DNA of 64,000 nt from Alphaproteobacteria bacterium (GCA_037200445.1 JBBCGH010000001.1:3348001-3412000); one strand, 5' to 3'; counted from the first letter of the stretch, positions 8,670-17,862 are shown. Translations and numbers: made by a program. The notes: generated by a model from the letters alone, not told the origin.

Positions 8670-10772
8670 GTGATCGAATCGAGCGATCGTTTCAAGGACC
8701 TGGTGGAGAAGACGAAAGACGCGCGCGCCAATGTCCGGCGCCTCGTCAATACGAAAAGATGGCAGCTGGCCGAGCCGGACCGCAACCGGTTCGCGAGCTA
8801 TGTTGCGCGCGTCGCCGCCAAGGTGCCGGCGGCTGCGCGCGGCGGTGCCGAGTCCCTTCAAGGCAATACGATCGACTTCCAGGGCGCATGGTTTCTGCCC
8901 GACGGCGCACAGGCGCGCCGCGCGGTTGCCTACGTGGAGGTGACCGCCGGAGGCAAATCCTCGGTCGGCAGCGGTTTCATGATCAGCCCGCATTTGTTTC
9001 TGACCAACCAGCACGTCATCGGCGATGGAAACGCCGCGCGCGGCGCGCAGATCACCTTCGATCGCGAAGCGGGCGATTTCGGCAGGCCGATGCCAACCAC
9101 CTCGTTCCTGCTCGATCCGGACCGCTTCGCGCTGTTCTCGCGCGAGGAGGAACTCGACTACGCGATTGTCGCGGTCGGTGAGCGTAATTCCGGCGCCGCC
9201 GCGATCGCGGACTTCGGTTACTGCGCGCTGTCGGACAAACCGGACAAGCACGTGATCGGAATGAGCGTCAACATCATCCAGCACCCGAACGGGTTGCCCA
9301 AGATGATCGCCATTCGCAACAACATGCTTCAGTTCCGCACCGACCACACACTGCTCTACCAGACCGACACCGAACCTGGGTCGTCCGGCGCGCCGGTGTT
9401 CAACGACGACTGGGAAGTGATCGCGCTGCACCACTACGGCGAGCCTTTCCTGGAGCACACCGACGACCAGGGGCAACCGATCCCGACCAACGTCAATGAA
9501 GGCGTGCGCATCAGCGCGATCTATCGAGACCTCGACCAGAAGGCCGCGTCGCTCAAGCCCGAGCAGCAAGACCTGCTGCGCGAGGCGCTCGCCTTCGACA
9601 AACAGGCACCGCAGAGCAGCGGCGGCAAGAAACTGTCGCCGCCGCATCCACACGATACCGGCGGCGAGAGCGCATCGATCATCACAAGGGAAACCCCGAT
9701 GGCACAGGCATCCAGTTCGCAGGAGTTACGCGTCAGCATTCCCATCGAGGTGACCGTCCGCGTCGGAGCCCCCGGAGCGGCCGCTGCCGTCGGAGCGGTC
9801 GTCGCCGGCGCGGCGCCCGCCAAGGTGCTGCAGCGCAGCGCCGAGAAGCTCCAGGTCGACGACGATTATTCGAACCGGCATGGCTACAACGCCGGGTTCG
9901 TTGCGGGCGTGCAGATTCCGCTACCCGAGCCGGGCACCAAGCTCGCCAAGCAGGTCGCGCCGCTGCGCGCCGGCGAGCCGAACATGGCGTCAGGCGAGCT
10001 AAAATACGAGCACTTCAGCGTCAAGCTGAACAAGAGCAAGAAAATGGCGATGTTCACCGCTACCAATATCGACGGCGAAACCTATCTCGACGTCGATCGC
10101 AAGACCGGAAAGGTCAAGGCCGAAGGCGAGACGTGGTTCAGCGATCCGCGGGTGAGCGACAGCTTCTTTCTTAATCAGTCGTTCTATTCGGACTGGTCGA
10201 CCTACTTCGATCGGGGCCACCTGACGCGGCGCACCGATCCGACGTGGGGCAGCGACGATGAAGCGGAGCGCGCCAACGCGGACACATTCCACTTTACCAA
10301 TTGCACGCCGCAGCACTTCCGTTTCAACCAGAGCGCCAAGTTCTGGCAAGGCGCGGAGCGCTACGTGCTGGAAAACGGCGTCCTCTCCGCGGGGGCTGGC
10401 AAGCACATCACGGTCTTCCAGGGACCGATCTTCAACGACGCGATCGACCGGTCGGCCGACGACATTCAAATCCCGTCGTCGTTCTTCAAGGTGATCGTCT
10501 GGAGAAGCCAGAATGGAAAGCTGAAATCCGTCGGCATCGTGGTCGATCAGCTCAATCTTCTGGATGAGGAGCGCAAAGCTATTGGCGCACCGCAGGACCT
10601 CGCTGCCGTGGATGTCACGCACTGGCTGGTCCGGATCAAAGACATCGAGACCCGCACCGACCTTTCGCTCGGCGACGACGTCAGGGCGGCCGACACATTC
10701 GGTCAGGGCCAGCAGCACGTGGGTGAGGCGCAGGTGCCGATCAAGTCGTTGACGGACATTCCGTTGACTTAG
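8670..10772 (+). CDS. Fusion of trypsin-like serine protease and DNA/RNA non-specific endonuclease
   Basis: This is a 700-residue protein. The N-terminal half (about 75-290) is a trypsin/V8-like protease with the complete triad: His115 (LTNQHVIG), Asp163 (EELDYAIVAV) and Ser239 (TEPGSSGAPVF). A linker (310-350) and a segment with a short Ala/Gly-rich stretch follow. The C-terminal half (about 400-690) is a DNA/RNA non-specific nuclease: DRGH at 514-517 with the catalytic His, then FTNCTPQHFRFNQ supplying the metal-binding Asn. There is no signal peptide, so it should be cytoplasmic. The GTG start has a G-rich ribosome site. It stands alone behind a CRP-type dyad. Similar protease and nuclease effectors occur in conflict and stress systems; the role here is inferred. 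Confidence 0.85.
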   Translation: MIESSDRFKDLVEKTKDARANVRRLVNTKRWQLAEPDRNRFASYVARVAAKVPAAARGGAESLQGNTIDFQGAWFLPDGAQARRAVAYVEVTAGGKSSVGSGFMISPHLFLTNQHVIGDGNAARGAQITFDREAGDFGRPMPTTSFLLDPDRFALFSREEELDYAIVAVGERNSGAAAIADFGYCALSDKPDKHVIGMSVNIIQHPNGLPKMIAIRNNMLQFRTDHTLLYQTDTEPGSSGAPVFNDDWEVIALHHYGEPFLEHTDDQGQPIPTNVNEGVRISAIYRDLDQKAASLKPEQQDLLREALAFDKQAPQSSGGKKLSPPHPHDTGGESASIITRETPMAQASSSQELRVSIPIEVTVRVGAPGAAAAVGAVVAGAAPAKVLQRSAEKLQVDDDYSNRHGYNAGFVAGVQIPLPEPGTKLAKQVAPLRAGEPNMASGELKYEHFSVKLNKSKKMAMFTATNIDGETYLDVDRKTGKVKAEGETWFSDPRVSDSFFLNQSFYSDWSTYFDRGHLTRRTDPTWGSDDEAERANADTFHFTNCTPQHFRFNQSAKFWQGAERYVLENGVLSAGAGKHITVFQGPIFNDAIDRSADDIQIPSSFFKVIVWRSQNGKLKSVGIVVDQLNLLDEERKAIGAPQDLAAVDVTHWLVRIKDIETRTDLSLGDDVRAADTFGQGQQHVGEAQVPIKSLTDIPLT

Positions 10773-10895
10773 AGCATGATCCCGAAAAAGCTTGTCCCGG
10801 ACGTGATCCGGGATGGGAACCGGTTTTCGGAAAAGATCATGCTCAAACAAAAAGCTGGAGCCGGACTCCGATTCAACCAAGAACGATAGGGCTCC
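10773..10895. repeat. Long palindromic intergenic repeat, full-length copy
   Basis: It starts directly after the stop codon of the preceding gene: AGCATGATCCCG...GATCATGCTC, then CAAACAAAAAGCTGGAGC...AACGATAGGGCTCC. The copy at 60305-60434 has the same two-part structure, so this is a dispersed family with a palindromic head and a conserved tail. The rest of the gap to 11070 shows no gene. Confidence 0.8.
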
Positions 10896-11070
10896 AGCAG
10901 CCGGGTCGGGAAGCCGTCAGTCGGCACGCGCCCCCTGATCGTCCACCGATCCAGCCGCATGGCGGCGGGCGGACCCCTTCAAGCCTCTGGCGTGCTCGCG
11001 GCTGTCCTGTATCCTGTCGGCCAACAAAGGCGGCCGTCCCGGCCAAAAACAGCCCGCATCGGAGGACCCC

Positions 11071-12084
11071 ATGACGCGCTTCACGCTCTCCCGCCGCGCC
11101 CTGCTGGCAAACGGCGCCGGCATGGCCGGCATCCTGGCGACCGGCCGCGCGCCGGCGATCGCGCAGACCCAGCCGAAGAAGCTCGTGTTCGCGCATATTA
11201 ATGCCAATCCGGAGTCGGCCGCCGTCGCGTTCGAGTGGATGGCAAAGGAGGTCAACGCGCGCTCCAAGGGCGCGCTCGACATGCAGTTCTTCGGCAAGAC
11301 GCTGATCCCGCAAGAGCTGGAGATCATGAATGCCGTGAAGTCCGGATCGATCGCGATCGGCAGCCCGTCCGGCGCGGCCGCCACCGTGTTTCCCGAGATG
11401 GGCGCCTTCCTGGTGCCGTACCTGGTGAAGGACTATCAGGCCGCCTACGCGATGTTCAACGGCCGCATCGGCGACAAGCTCGATAAGGAAATCCAGGACA
11501 AGTACAAGCTCAAGGTGCTGTGCTTCTACGACTTCGGATTCCGCCACTTCTGGACCAACAAGAAACCGATCGTCGAGCCGCGCGACCTGCGCGGCCAGAA
11601 AATCCGCGTGCAGCAGGCCAAGGTGTTCGGCGACACCATCAACGGACTTGGCGGCAACGCCGTGCCGATGGGCTGGGGCGAGGTGATCACCGCGGCGAAG
11701 TCCGGCGTGATCGATGGCGGCGACCTGCCGATCGTCAACATCAAGGCGCTCAAGGTCTACGAGGTGTCGAAATACGTCTCGATGACCTTCCACAACTACG
11801 GCCCGACCAACGTCGTGATGAACCTGGAGATCTGGAACGCCCTCTCGGACGAGCACAAGAAACTGCTGCTCGATGTCTCGCGCGAGACGCAGGCCAAGAT
11901 CCGCGAGGCGACCGAGTCGGTCGACAACTTCGCCAAGGCGAAATCGGAGCTCGAGCCGTTCGGCATGGTCGTGGTCGAGGCGAAGATCGATCAGTTCCGC
12001 AAGGTGGCGCAGGAAAAGATCTGGCCCGCCTACAAGGGCCAGTACGGCGCCTTGTGGGACGAGATCGAGGGATTCAAGGTCTAG
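11071..12084 (+). CDS. TRAP transporter substrate-binding protein (DctP family)
   Basis: It is 337 residues with a twin-arginine leader (LSRRALLANGAG, then a hydrophobic stretch ending AIAQ). The mature protein follows the DctP pattern: LVFAHINANPES, FFGKTLIPQELEIMNAVKSGSIAIGS, and YDFGFRHFWTNKKPI with the conserved Arg that clamps a carboxylate. It captures an organic acid in the periplasm for the TRAP permease encoded next. GGAGG precedes the ATG. A 137-base palindromic repeat separates it from the permease genes. The exact substrate cannot be told. Confidence 0.92.
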   Translation: MTRFTLSRRALLANGAGMAGILATGRAPAIAQTQPKKLVFAHINANPESAAVAFEWMAKEVNARSKGALDMQFFGKTLIPQELEIMNAVKSGSIAIGSPSGAAATVFPEMGAFLVPYLVKDYQAAYAMFNGRIGDKLDKEIQDKYKLKVLCFYDFGFRHFWTNKKPIVEPRDLRGQKIRVQQAKVFGDTINGLGGNAVPMGWGEVITAAKSGVIDGGDLPIVNIKALKVYEVSKYVSMTFHNYGPTNVVMNLEIWNALSDEHKKLLLDVSRETQAKIREATESVDNFAKAKSELEPFGMVVVEAKIDQFRKVAQEKIWPAYKGQYGALWDEIEGFKV

Positions 12085-12100
12085 AATTCGCTCTTCCCGC

Positions 12101-12237
12101 TGTCATCCCGGAAGCCGCGCCGCGGCTATCCGGGATCCATAAACCCCAATCATCGCAATCGGCATGATGGATCCCGGCTCTCGCCATAGCGCGTCGCAGA
12201 CGCGCGCAAACGCGCTTATGGCTCGGCCGGGATGACA
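12101..12237. repeat. Composite palindromic repeat (GTCATCCCGG...CCGGGATGAC)
   Basis: The ends are inverted copies: TGTCATCCCGGAAGCC at the left and GGCCGGGATGACA at the right, with an internal CCGGGATCC/GGATCCCGG pair. It lies inside the TRAP operon between dctP-like and dctQ-like genes and could alter mRNA stability or ratio. Related copies are at 35956 and 41733. Confidence 0.7.
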
Positions 12238-12247
12238 AGAAGAAAAT

Positions 12248-12745
12248 ATGTTCCGCCTCCTCTCCGCAATTCCAAAAATCACCGTCACTGCACTGATCAT
12301 CCTCGCGATGGTCAACCTGCTGATCGGCGTGTTCCTGCGCTATTTCGTCGGCGCCATCACGGACTGGCTCGACGTCGATCCGGTGCCGTTCACCTGGGTG
12401 GAGGAAGTCGGCGAAATCTCGCTTGCCTGGTTGACCCTCATTGGTGCCGCGATCGGCATCCGTCAGCGAGCGCATTTCACGCTGCATGTGTTCACGCACC
12501 GTTTTTCGCCGGGCACGCAGGCCTGGATCGAGCGTTTCAATCACGCGCTGATCGCCGGCATCGGCGTTCTCACCGCGTGGCATGGCTGGAAGCTCTGCGT
12601 CCTCAATTTCACCACCAGAACGCCCGGGCTCGAGCTCAACCTCGCCTGGCTTTACGCCTCGGCCGTCGTCGGCGGTATCCTCATCGTCATCTACGCCGTC
12701 TCCATGATCGTCGCGCCGCCGCCTGACGGCGAAGCGTTGCACTGA
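12248..12745 (+). CDS. TRAP transporter small permease (DctQ family)
   Basis: This is a 165-residue inner-membrane protein with four predicted helices and the DctQ hallmark FTWVEEVGEISLAWLTLIGAAIGIRQRAHF. It forms a complex with the large permease to drive sodium-coupled uptake. AAGAAG lies just before the ATG, and the large permease starts 14 bases after its stop. Confidence 0.9.
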   Translation: MFRLLSAIPKITVTALIILAMVNLLIGVFLRYFVGAITDWLDVDPVPFTWVEEVGEISLAWLTLIGAAIGIRQRAHFTLHVFTHRFSPGTQAWIERFNHALIAGIGVLTAWHGWKLCVLNFTTRTPGLELNLAWLYASAVVGGILIVIYAVSMIVAPPPDGEALH

Positions 12746-12759
12746 GGCGAGCCAAGCGC

Positions 12760-14043
12760 ATGATGCTCGCCGCCGTTGCCGTCATTTTCGTGGGGTTGAT
12801 CCTGATATCGATGCCGATCGTCTTTGCGCTCGGCGTCGCCGGCGTCGCCGGCTTGTGGATCGGCGGTTATCCGCTGCAGCAGCTCGCCTCCGCGCTCGTC
12901 TCGGGCTCGCAGAGCTGGGTGCTGCTTGCGATCCCTGCCTTCGTCTTCGCCGGCAACCTGATGGAGCGCTGCGGCATGAGCCACGCGCTGGTCGAGCTTG
13001 CGCGCGCGATGGTCGGCTGGGTGCGCGGCGGGCTCGGCATGTCGGTGATCGTGGTCGCCTATTTCTTTTCCGACATCTGCGGGTCGAAGATGGCGGAGGT
13101 GTCGGCGCTCGGCTCCTCGCTGATGCCGCCGCTGACGCGCGCAGGATACGACCGCCGCGATTCCGCCTCGCTGATCGCGTCCGGCACCGCAATGGGCATG
13201 CTGGTGCCGCCCGCCATCTTCATGATCGTGATCGCGCAGGTGACCAATACGTCGGCCGTGGCGCTGTTCGTCGCCGGTTTCGTGCCGGCGCTGGTCATCA
13301 TGTTCTGCCTGATGGGTGTCGTTTATGTCCGCGCGCGCCAGCAGAACTGGCCGGTCGACACGCGCCCGAGCCTGCGCGCCCTTCGGCACGCCGCGCTCCA
13401 TGCGGCCGTCCCGCTGGTCGTGCCGTTCGTCATCCTCGGCGGCTTCGTGTTCGGCATAATCACCGCGACGGAAGCCGGCGCGGTCGTCGCCGGCTATGCG
13501 GTCGCAGCCGCCAGGCTCTACTACCGCAATGTGAGCTGGGCCGACATGGCGCGGATCGCCTACGACTCGGCGATCCTCACCGCGGCCGTCGTGTTCCTGC
13601 TCGCGGTCGCCTCGGTCTACCAGTACCTGATGGGCGTATCCGGCGTGCCGCAGCTTCTCGCCGAGGTGCTTGGGCCGCTCAATGCGCACCCCTGGGCGTT
13701 CCTGCTCGGCACCGCGCTGATCACCTGCCTGTTCGGCATGGTGCTGGAAGGGCTGCCCGCCGCCGTGGTGCTCATCCCCGTCGTCTTCCCGATCTCGGAG
13801 GCGATGGGCATCAACTCGGTCCACTTCGACATCGTGCAGACCGCAGCCGTCGGCATCGGCCTCTTCCTGCCGCCAATGGGGGTCGGCCTCCTGATGGCGC
13901 TGCGCTTTGCCAACCTCTCCGTCGGCCAGCATTTCCGCACCTACATCCCCTATATGCTGGCGCTGTTCGCAGGGCTGCTCCTCATCATCTGCATCCCTGA
14001 GATCAGCCTGACATTGCCGAGACTCGCCGGCTTGATTAGATAA
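12760..14043 (+). CDS. TRAP transporter large permease (DctM family)
   Basis: This 427-residue protein has about twelve membrane segments and the DctM motifs LLAIPAFVFAGNLMERCGMS near residue 50, FSDICGSKMAEVSALGSSLMPPLTRAGYDR near 110 and GMLVPPAIFMIVIAQVTNTS near 145. It is the transport channel of the TRAP system with the two preceding genes. The next gene begins 8 bases later, so the hydrolase is probably co-transcribed. Confidence 0.92.
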   Translation: MMLAAVAVIFVGLILISMPIVFALGVAGVAGLWIGGYPLQQLASALVSGSQSWVLLAIPAFVFAGNLMERCGMSHALVELARAMVGWVRGGLGMSVIVVAYFFSDICGSKMAEVSALGSSLMPPLTRAGYDRRDSASLIASGTAMGMLVPPAIFMIVIAQVTNTSAVALFVAGFVPALVIMFCLMGVVYVRARQQNWPVDTRPSLRALRHAALHAAVPLVVPFVILGGFVFGIITATEAGAVVAGYAVAAARLYYRNVSWADMARIAYDSAILTAAVVFLLAVASVYQYLMGVSGVPQLLAEVLGPLNAHPWAFLLGTALITCLFGMVLEGLPAAVVLIPVVFPISEAMGINSVHFDIVQTAAVGIGLFLPPMGVGLLMALRFANLSVGQHFRTYIPYMLALFAGLLLIICIPEISLTLPRLAGLIR

Positions 14044-14051
14044 TCAGGGTC

Positions 14052-14834
14052 ATGGGCGTGAAAGCAAAGCGCAGACCGGTCGTCGGCATCATCGCCAACG
14101 TGCATGTCGTCGAGAATCGCTTTCCCACGCAAATGGTCGGCGAGCGAAATTTGCGCGCGATTGCGGATGTGACCGGCGCACTCCCGCTGATGTTCGCCGG
14201 CACACCGGAGATCACGGATATCGGCGCCCTGCTCGATACGGTCGACGGCATCCTGCTCACCGGCGCGCGCGCCAACGTGCATCCCACCCGCTTCGGGCTC
14301 GAGGAGCACCCCAAGTACGAGCCTTACGACCACAATCGCGATGCGCTCGCGCTCTCGCTGGTCGAGGCCTGCGTGGCGCGCGGGGTGCCGGTCTTCGGCA
14401 TCTGTCGCGGCTTTCAGGAGATGAGCGTGGCGTTCGGCTGCTCGCTGCATCCGGAAATCCGCGAACTGCCCGGCAGGATGAACCACCGCATGCCGCGCCT
14501 CGAGAACGGCGAGATCCATCCCGACCCGACCGTGGTGTTCGCCGACCGGCACGAGGTGAAGCTCATTCCCGACGGGGCGTTCGCGAAAATCCTCGGCTGC
14601 GACACGATCCGCGTGAACTCGCTGCATGGTCAGGGCATCGACGTGCCCGGCAAGCGCATCGTGGTCGAGGGCGTCGCCGAGGATGGCACGATCGAGGCGA
14701 TCCGCGTCGATGGCGCGCCCGGCTTTGCGCTCGGCGTCCAATGGCACGCCGAATACGAGGCGCGGAATAATCCGGTGAACCGGAAATTGTTCGAGGCGTT
14801 CGGCAAGGCGCTGACCGGAGGTCCTGCGAAGTAG
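14052..14834 (+). CDS. Class I glutamine amidotransferase-like hydrolase (peptidase C26, PuuD-like)
   Basis: It is 260 residues. The triad of the C26/gamma-glutamyl-GABA hydrolase family is complete: Cys118 in GICRGFQE, His232 and Glu234 in GVQWHAEYE. PuuD-type enzymes cleave gamma-glutamyl amides, for example in putrescine breakdown; homologues of wider substrate range exist. Its place 8 bases after the TRAP large permease suggests it acts on the imported compound, possibly a gamma-glutamyl or amide-containing acid. That link is inferred from position only. Confidence 0.85.
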   Translation: MGVKAKRRPVVGIIANVHVVENRFPTQMVGERNLRAIADVTGALPLMFAGTPEITDIGALLDTVDGILLTGARANVHPTRFGLEEHPKYEPYDHNRDALALSLVEACVARGVPVFGICRGFQEMSVAFGCSLHPEIRELPGRMNHRMPRLENGEIHPDPTVVFADRHEVKLIPDGAFAKILGCDTIRVNSLHGQGIDVPGKRIVVEGVAEDGTIEAIRVDGAPGFALGVQWHAEYEARNNPVNRKLFEAFGKALTGGPAK

Positions 14835-14838
14835 CGAG

Positions 14839-15987
14839 CTACCCCCGCAGGAAGTCCAGCAGCAAACGCGCCACCTCCTCCGGCTGCTCCTGCTGCCCCC
14901 AGTGCCCCGCGCCCTCGATCAAGTGCGCGCCTTGCCATTGCGTGCACACCTCCGGCATCCGCTCGAACGCGCCGGGAAACTGCTGGATGCCCCAGTCGCT
15001 CTTGCCCGCGATGAAGCAGGCCGGCACATCGATGGTTCGGCCGGAAAAAATCTCCAGCTCCGCGAGCTGCCGCTTGCTGTCCGTGCAGCGGTACCATTGC
15101 AGTCCGCCCTGAAATCCAGTGCGGCCAAACTCCGCCGCATAGACCGACAACTCGTCCTTGGTCAGCCACCGGCACGCCGCGATCTCGGCAGCCGAGGGCA
15201 TCTCGTCCGCGGCAGTCTCCGCCATGCCCTTGTCGCGCTCCATGATGTAATAGGTCGGCATCCTGGCGAGCTCGTTCGCCGTGAAGGCTGCGAGCCTGAA
15301 CGGCCGGTTCGCTTTCCAGTCCGCGCTCTTGACGTGATAGTAGCCGCGCAGGAATGCGTGCAGGCCCTGCGGCGCGCGCCACATGTTCGCGTTCGCCTCA
15401 CGCGACTGGTAGTAGCGCTGATAGTGCTTGCGCGGCCGGTCGAGCCTCTCGAGATCGTCGAAGATTGCGCCGCGCGAAGGGCTCGCGCGCGGGTCTTTAA
15501 AGCCGCTACCTGACGCAAACAAATTCGGCGGCCCCGCATAGGGCGCGCTCATCAGCGCCACCTTGCGAAACACGTCGGGCCGGATCAGCGCGCAATTCGC
15601 CGCGACGGGCGATCCGAAATCGTGACCGATCACGGCCGCGACGGAGCGATGGCCGAGCGACGAGGTGAGTCCGAGCGTGTCGCGCACGAGATTCAGGATA
15701 CGGAATGAATCGGGGTCACCATCATAGCCGGCGTCCCATCCGGTGGTGCGCCCGTAGCCGCGCTGATCCGGTGCGACGATGTGAAAGCCTGCGTCCGCTA
15801 GCGGCAGCATGATCTTGCGCCAGCTGTAGGCGAGCTCCGGAAAGCCGTGCAGCAGCAGCACGCACGGCCGGGCAGCGTCGCCCGCTTCCAGTACATGCAT
15901 CGAGAGGCCGTTGATGTTGTCGATGACGCGCGAGCGGATGCCGCGTGGCAGCGTGCCGGCGCCGTAAGTTTCGTTTGTATCGTTCAT
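14839..15987 (-). CDS. Alpha/beta hydrolase, epoxide-hydrolase-like
   Basis: The 382-residue protein has the oxyanion motif HGFPE (47-51), RGYGRT near 78, the nucleophile elbow GHDFGS with Asp123, and the C-terminal catalytic His in GAGHWGQQEQP. An Asp nucleophile with HGFP is typical of soluble epoxide hydrolases and some dehalogenases. The protein is longer than the usual ~320 residues, with an enlarged cap. It converges with the C26 gene (stops 4 bases apart). A 23-base tandem duplication at its 5' end duplicates the start codon; the inner ATG at 15987 is in frame. Confidence 0.8.
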   Translation of the reverse strand: MNDTNETYGAGTLPRGIRSRVIDNINGLSMHVLEAGDAARPCVLLLHGFPELAYSWRKIMLPLADAGFHIVAPDQRGYGRTTGWDAGYDGDPDSFRILNLVRDTLGLTSSLGHRSVAAVIGHDFGSPVAANCALIRPDVFRKVALMSAPYAGPPNLFASGSGFKDPRASPSRGAIFDDLERLDRPRKHYQRYYQSREANANMWRAPQGLHAFLRGYYHVKSADWKANRPFRLAAFTANELARMPTYYIMERDKGMAETAADEMPSAAEIAACRWLTKDELSVYAAEFGRTGFQGGLQWYRCTDSKRQLAELEIFSGRTIDVPACFIAGKSDWGIQQFPGAFERMPEVCTQWQGAHLIEGAGHWGQQEQPEEVARLLLDFLRG

Positions 15988-16014
15988 GTCGTCTCGTTTG
16001 TATCGTTCATGTCG
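15971..16014. repeat. 23-base tandem duplication across the hydrolase start codon
   Basis: A 21-base unit is repeated at 15971-15991 and 15994-16014, offset 23. On the minus strand each copy contains ATGAACGATACAAACGA. The outer ATG (16010) opens an eight-codon frame (MNDTNETT) whose TGA overlaps the real ATG, giving a mini upstream ORF. Confidence 0.8.
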
Positions 16015-16207
16015 CGGCCCTGGCGGGAATCAGGAAGACGCGTCCCTCCATCAAACAATCTGCAATCTCCCATTAACGAAATTGATTTCCCAGCCGGCGC
16101 TCACGAAAAGTTGCCCGCGCGCCCTGCTGCGTTTGCGCTGCAAACCCGATACATGCCCTGCGTCACCAGCAGGCCGATTTCAGCGATCCGGGCGAGAGCG
16201 CAGCAAG

Positions 16208-17203
16208 ATGGTCGAGAGTGCATCAGGGCAAACACCAGGCGCGGAAGCAGCCGCATCCGCCGCGCAGGTCGACATCTGGTCGACCGGTTCGGTGGCGGCG
16301 CGCGAGCAAGTGTCCTATTGGCGCGAAAGCGTATGCAGCGCGGTGTTCGGCATTTCGGTCGAAACGGTGCCCGAGCAGTTCTCTGCCCGCATCACCGCGC
16401 GAACCGCAGGCGCGCTGCGCTTTGCGGTTTCCGAATCGACCGGCTACCAGATTGCGCGAAGCAAGCGGGAGATCGACGCGAACCCTTCGGATCACTACTC
16501 GATCTACCTGCAGCTCTCCGGCCAGACCGTCACGTCCATGGACGACGAGACGTTCAGCTTCAACGCAAACGACATCGGCATCTATGACGGGCGGCAGCCA
16601 TTCCGCGCGATTCACGGCGGACGCCGTGCGATTGCGGTATTGCCGCGCGCGATGCTCGAGCGCCGCGCACCGTGGCTCGCCAAGCGCCCGCATCGACAAC
16701 TCGCGGCAAATTCGCCGTTCGCCGAATTGGCCAGGCGTCACGTGATGGCGCTGACCGATTCGGATACGCCCCTGAGCAACACCGCGATGGCGCTGTTGAG
16801 CGAGAACCTTTGCAACCTGGTCGCGCTGGCGAGCGCGGAAGAAAGCGAACCCGCACGGCTTCAGCCGGAATTGCAGCTCGAGGCGATCCTCGCGTTCTGC
16901 CGGCAGCATCTGCATGACGCCGAGTTGTCGCCGCAGCGCGCGGCGGACGGGCTCGGCATTTCGGTCAGGACCCTGCACTGGCGCTTCAGGCAGACCGGCC
17001 AGACATTCGGGCGCTGGGTGCGCGAGAGCAGGCTCGATGGATGTGCGGTTGCCTTGCGCGATCCAAACCAGCGCGCCTTCAACATTTCCGAGATCGCCTA
17101 TGCGTGGGGCTTCAACGACCTGTCGCATTTCAACAAGGCATTTCGCACCCGCTTCAACATGACGCCGCGCGAATGGCGGCATGAGCAGCGCGCCAACGGC
17201 TAA
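16208..17203 (+). CDS. AraC-family transcriptional regulator
   Basis: It is 331 residues. The N-terminal part (about 20-190) fits the AraC-binding-like domain found in one AraC subgroup (YWRESVCSAVFG..., DHYSIYLQLSGQ, NDIGIYDGRQPF). The C-terminal ~100 residues carry two helix-turn-helix units: LSPQRAADGLGISVRTLHWRFRQTGQTFGRWVRE and FNISEIAYAWGFNDLSHFNKAFRTRFNMTPREWR. The start at 16208 is chosen because family similarity begins there; an earlier in-frame ATG at 15986 gives an unrelated extension. It is divergent from the hydrolase gene, which may be a target. Confidence 0.9.
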   Translation: MVESASGQTPGAEAAASAAQVDIWSTGSVAAREQVSYWRESVCSAVFGISVETVPEQFSARITARTAGALRFAVSESTGYQIARSKREIDANPSDHYSIYLQLSGQTVTSMDDETFSFNANDIGIYDGRQPFRAIHGGRRAIAVLPRAMLERRAPWLAKRPHRQLAANSPFAELARRHVMALTDSDTPLSNTAMALLSENLCNLVALASAEESEPARLQPELQLEAILAFCRQHLHDAELSPQRAADGLGISVRTLHWRFRQTGQTFGRWVRESRLDGCAVALRDPNQRAFNISEIAYAWGFNDLSHFNKAFRTRFNMTPREWRHEQRANG

Positions 17204-17391
17204 GCTTCGTCCGGCGTTGACGCCGCGCTCGCAGAGACGTGATCCCGGTTGCGCTGCTGACCCTGTCGCCCGCGCCCTCGCCCAAGATGGCGAAGACCTT
17301 CCGATCTATCAGTGCAGCATTTTCGCCCGTCCCGCGGTGGCACCACTCGCTGCCCGGGACGGGCGAACATTCTCAAAAAAGGAGATAGCAC

Positions 17392-17664
17392 GTGCCTGAA
17401 TTCATCATTGAAAGAAATATGCCGGGCGTTGGAGCCCTCGACGGCGCCAAATTGCAAGGCGCATCCCAGACCTCGTGCAGCGTGCTGCGCAAGCTTGGGC
17501 CGAACATTCAGTGGGTTCAAAGCTACGTCACGCCCGACAAGATCTTCTGCGTCTATCGGGCGCCCAGCGAAGACCTCATCCGGCAGCACGCCAAGGACGC
17601 CGGGTTTCCGGCCGATGCGATCGCGCGGGTGCACGCGCGCATCGATCCCACCACGGCCGAGTAA
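17392..17664 (+). CDS. DUF4242 family protein (SCO4226-like)
   Basis: The 90-residue sequence MPEFIIERNMPGVGAL... with WVQSYVTPDKIFCVYRAPSEDLIRQHAKDAGFP matches the DUF4242 family, ferredoxin-fold proteins of which one (SCO4226) binds nickel. A strong AAGGAG lies 7-8 bases before the GTG start. It precedes a small membrane protein by 3 bases. The function here is unknown. Confidence 0.8.
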   Translation: MPEFIIERNMPGVGALDGAKLQGASQTSCSVLRKLGPNIQWVQSYVTPDKIFCVYRAPSEDLIRQHAKDAGFPADAIARVHARIDPTTAE

Positions 17665-17667
17665 GCC

Positions 17668-17850
17668 ATGACCAAGCAACGTCAACAAAAAGAGTCGAAC
17701 GCCGCCCTCGCGGTGGTGATCCGCATGTGGATCGTCACGCTTGCGATCCTCGCCGTTCCGGCGGTCGGCGCTGCACTCGTCGGGCTGAACCAGTGCAAGG
17801 ACGCCGCGTGCGCGAGCGGCGCCCAGACCGCGCGATATGTCGGGCGATAA
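17668..17850 (+). CDS. Small single-pass membrane protein, unknown function
   Basis: It is 60 residues with one helix (VVIRMWIVTLAILAVPAVGAALVG) flanked by a basic N-terminus (TKQRQQK), and with two cysteines after the helix. It begins 3 bases after the DUF4242 stop, so the pair is co-translated. No family was recognised. Confidence 0.55.
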   Translation: MTKQRQQKESNAALAVVIRMWIVTLAILAVPAVGAALVGLNQCKDAACASGAQTARYVGR

Positions 17851-17862
17851 GACACAAGAAAG

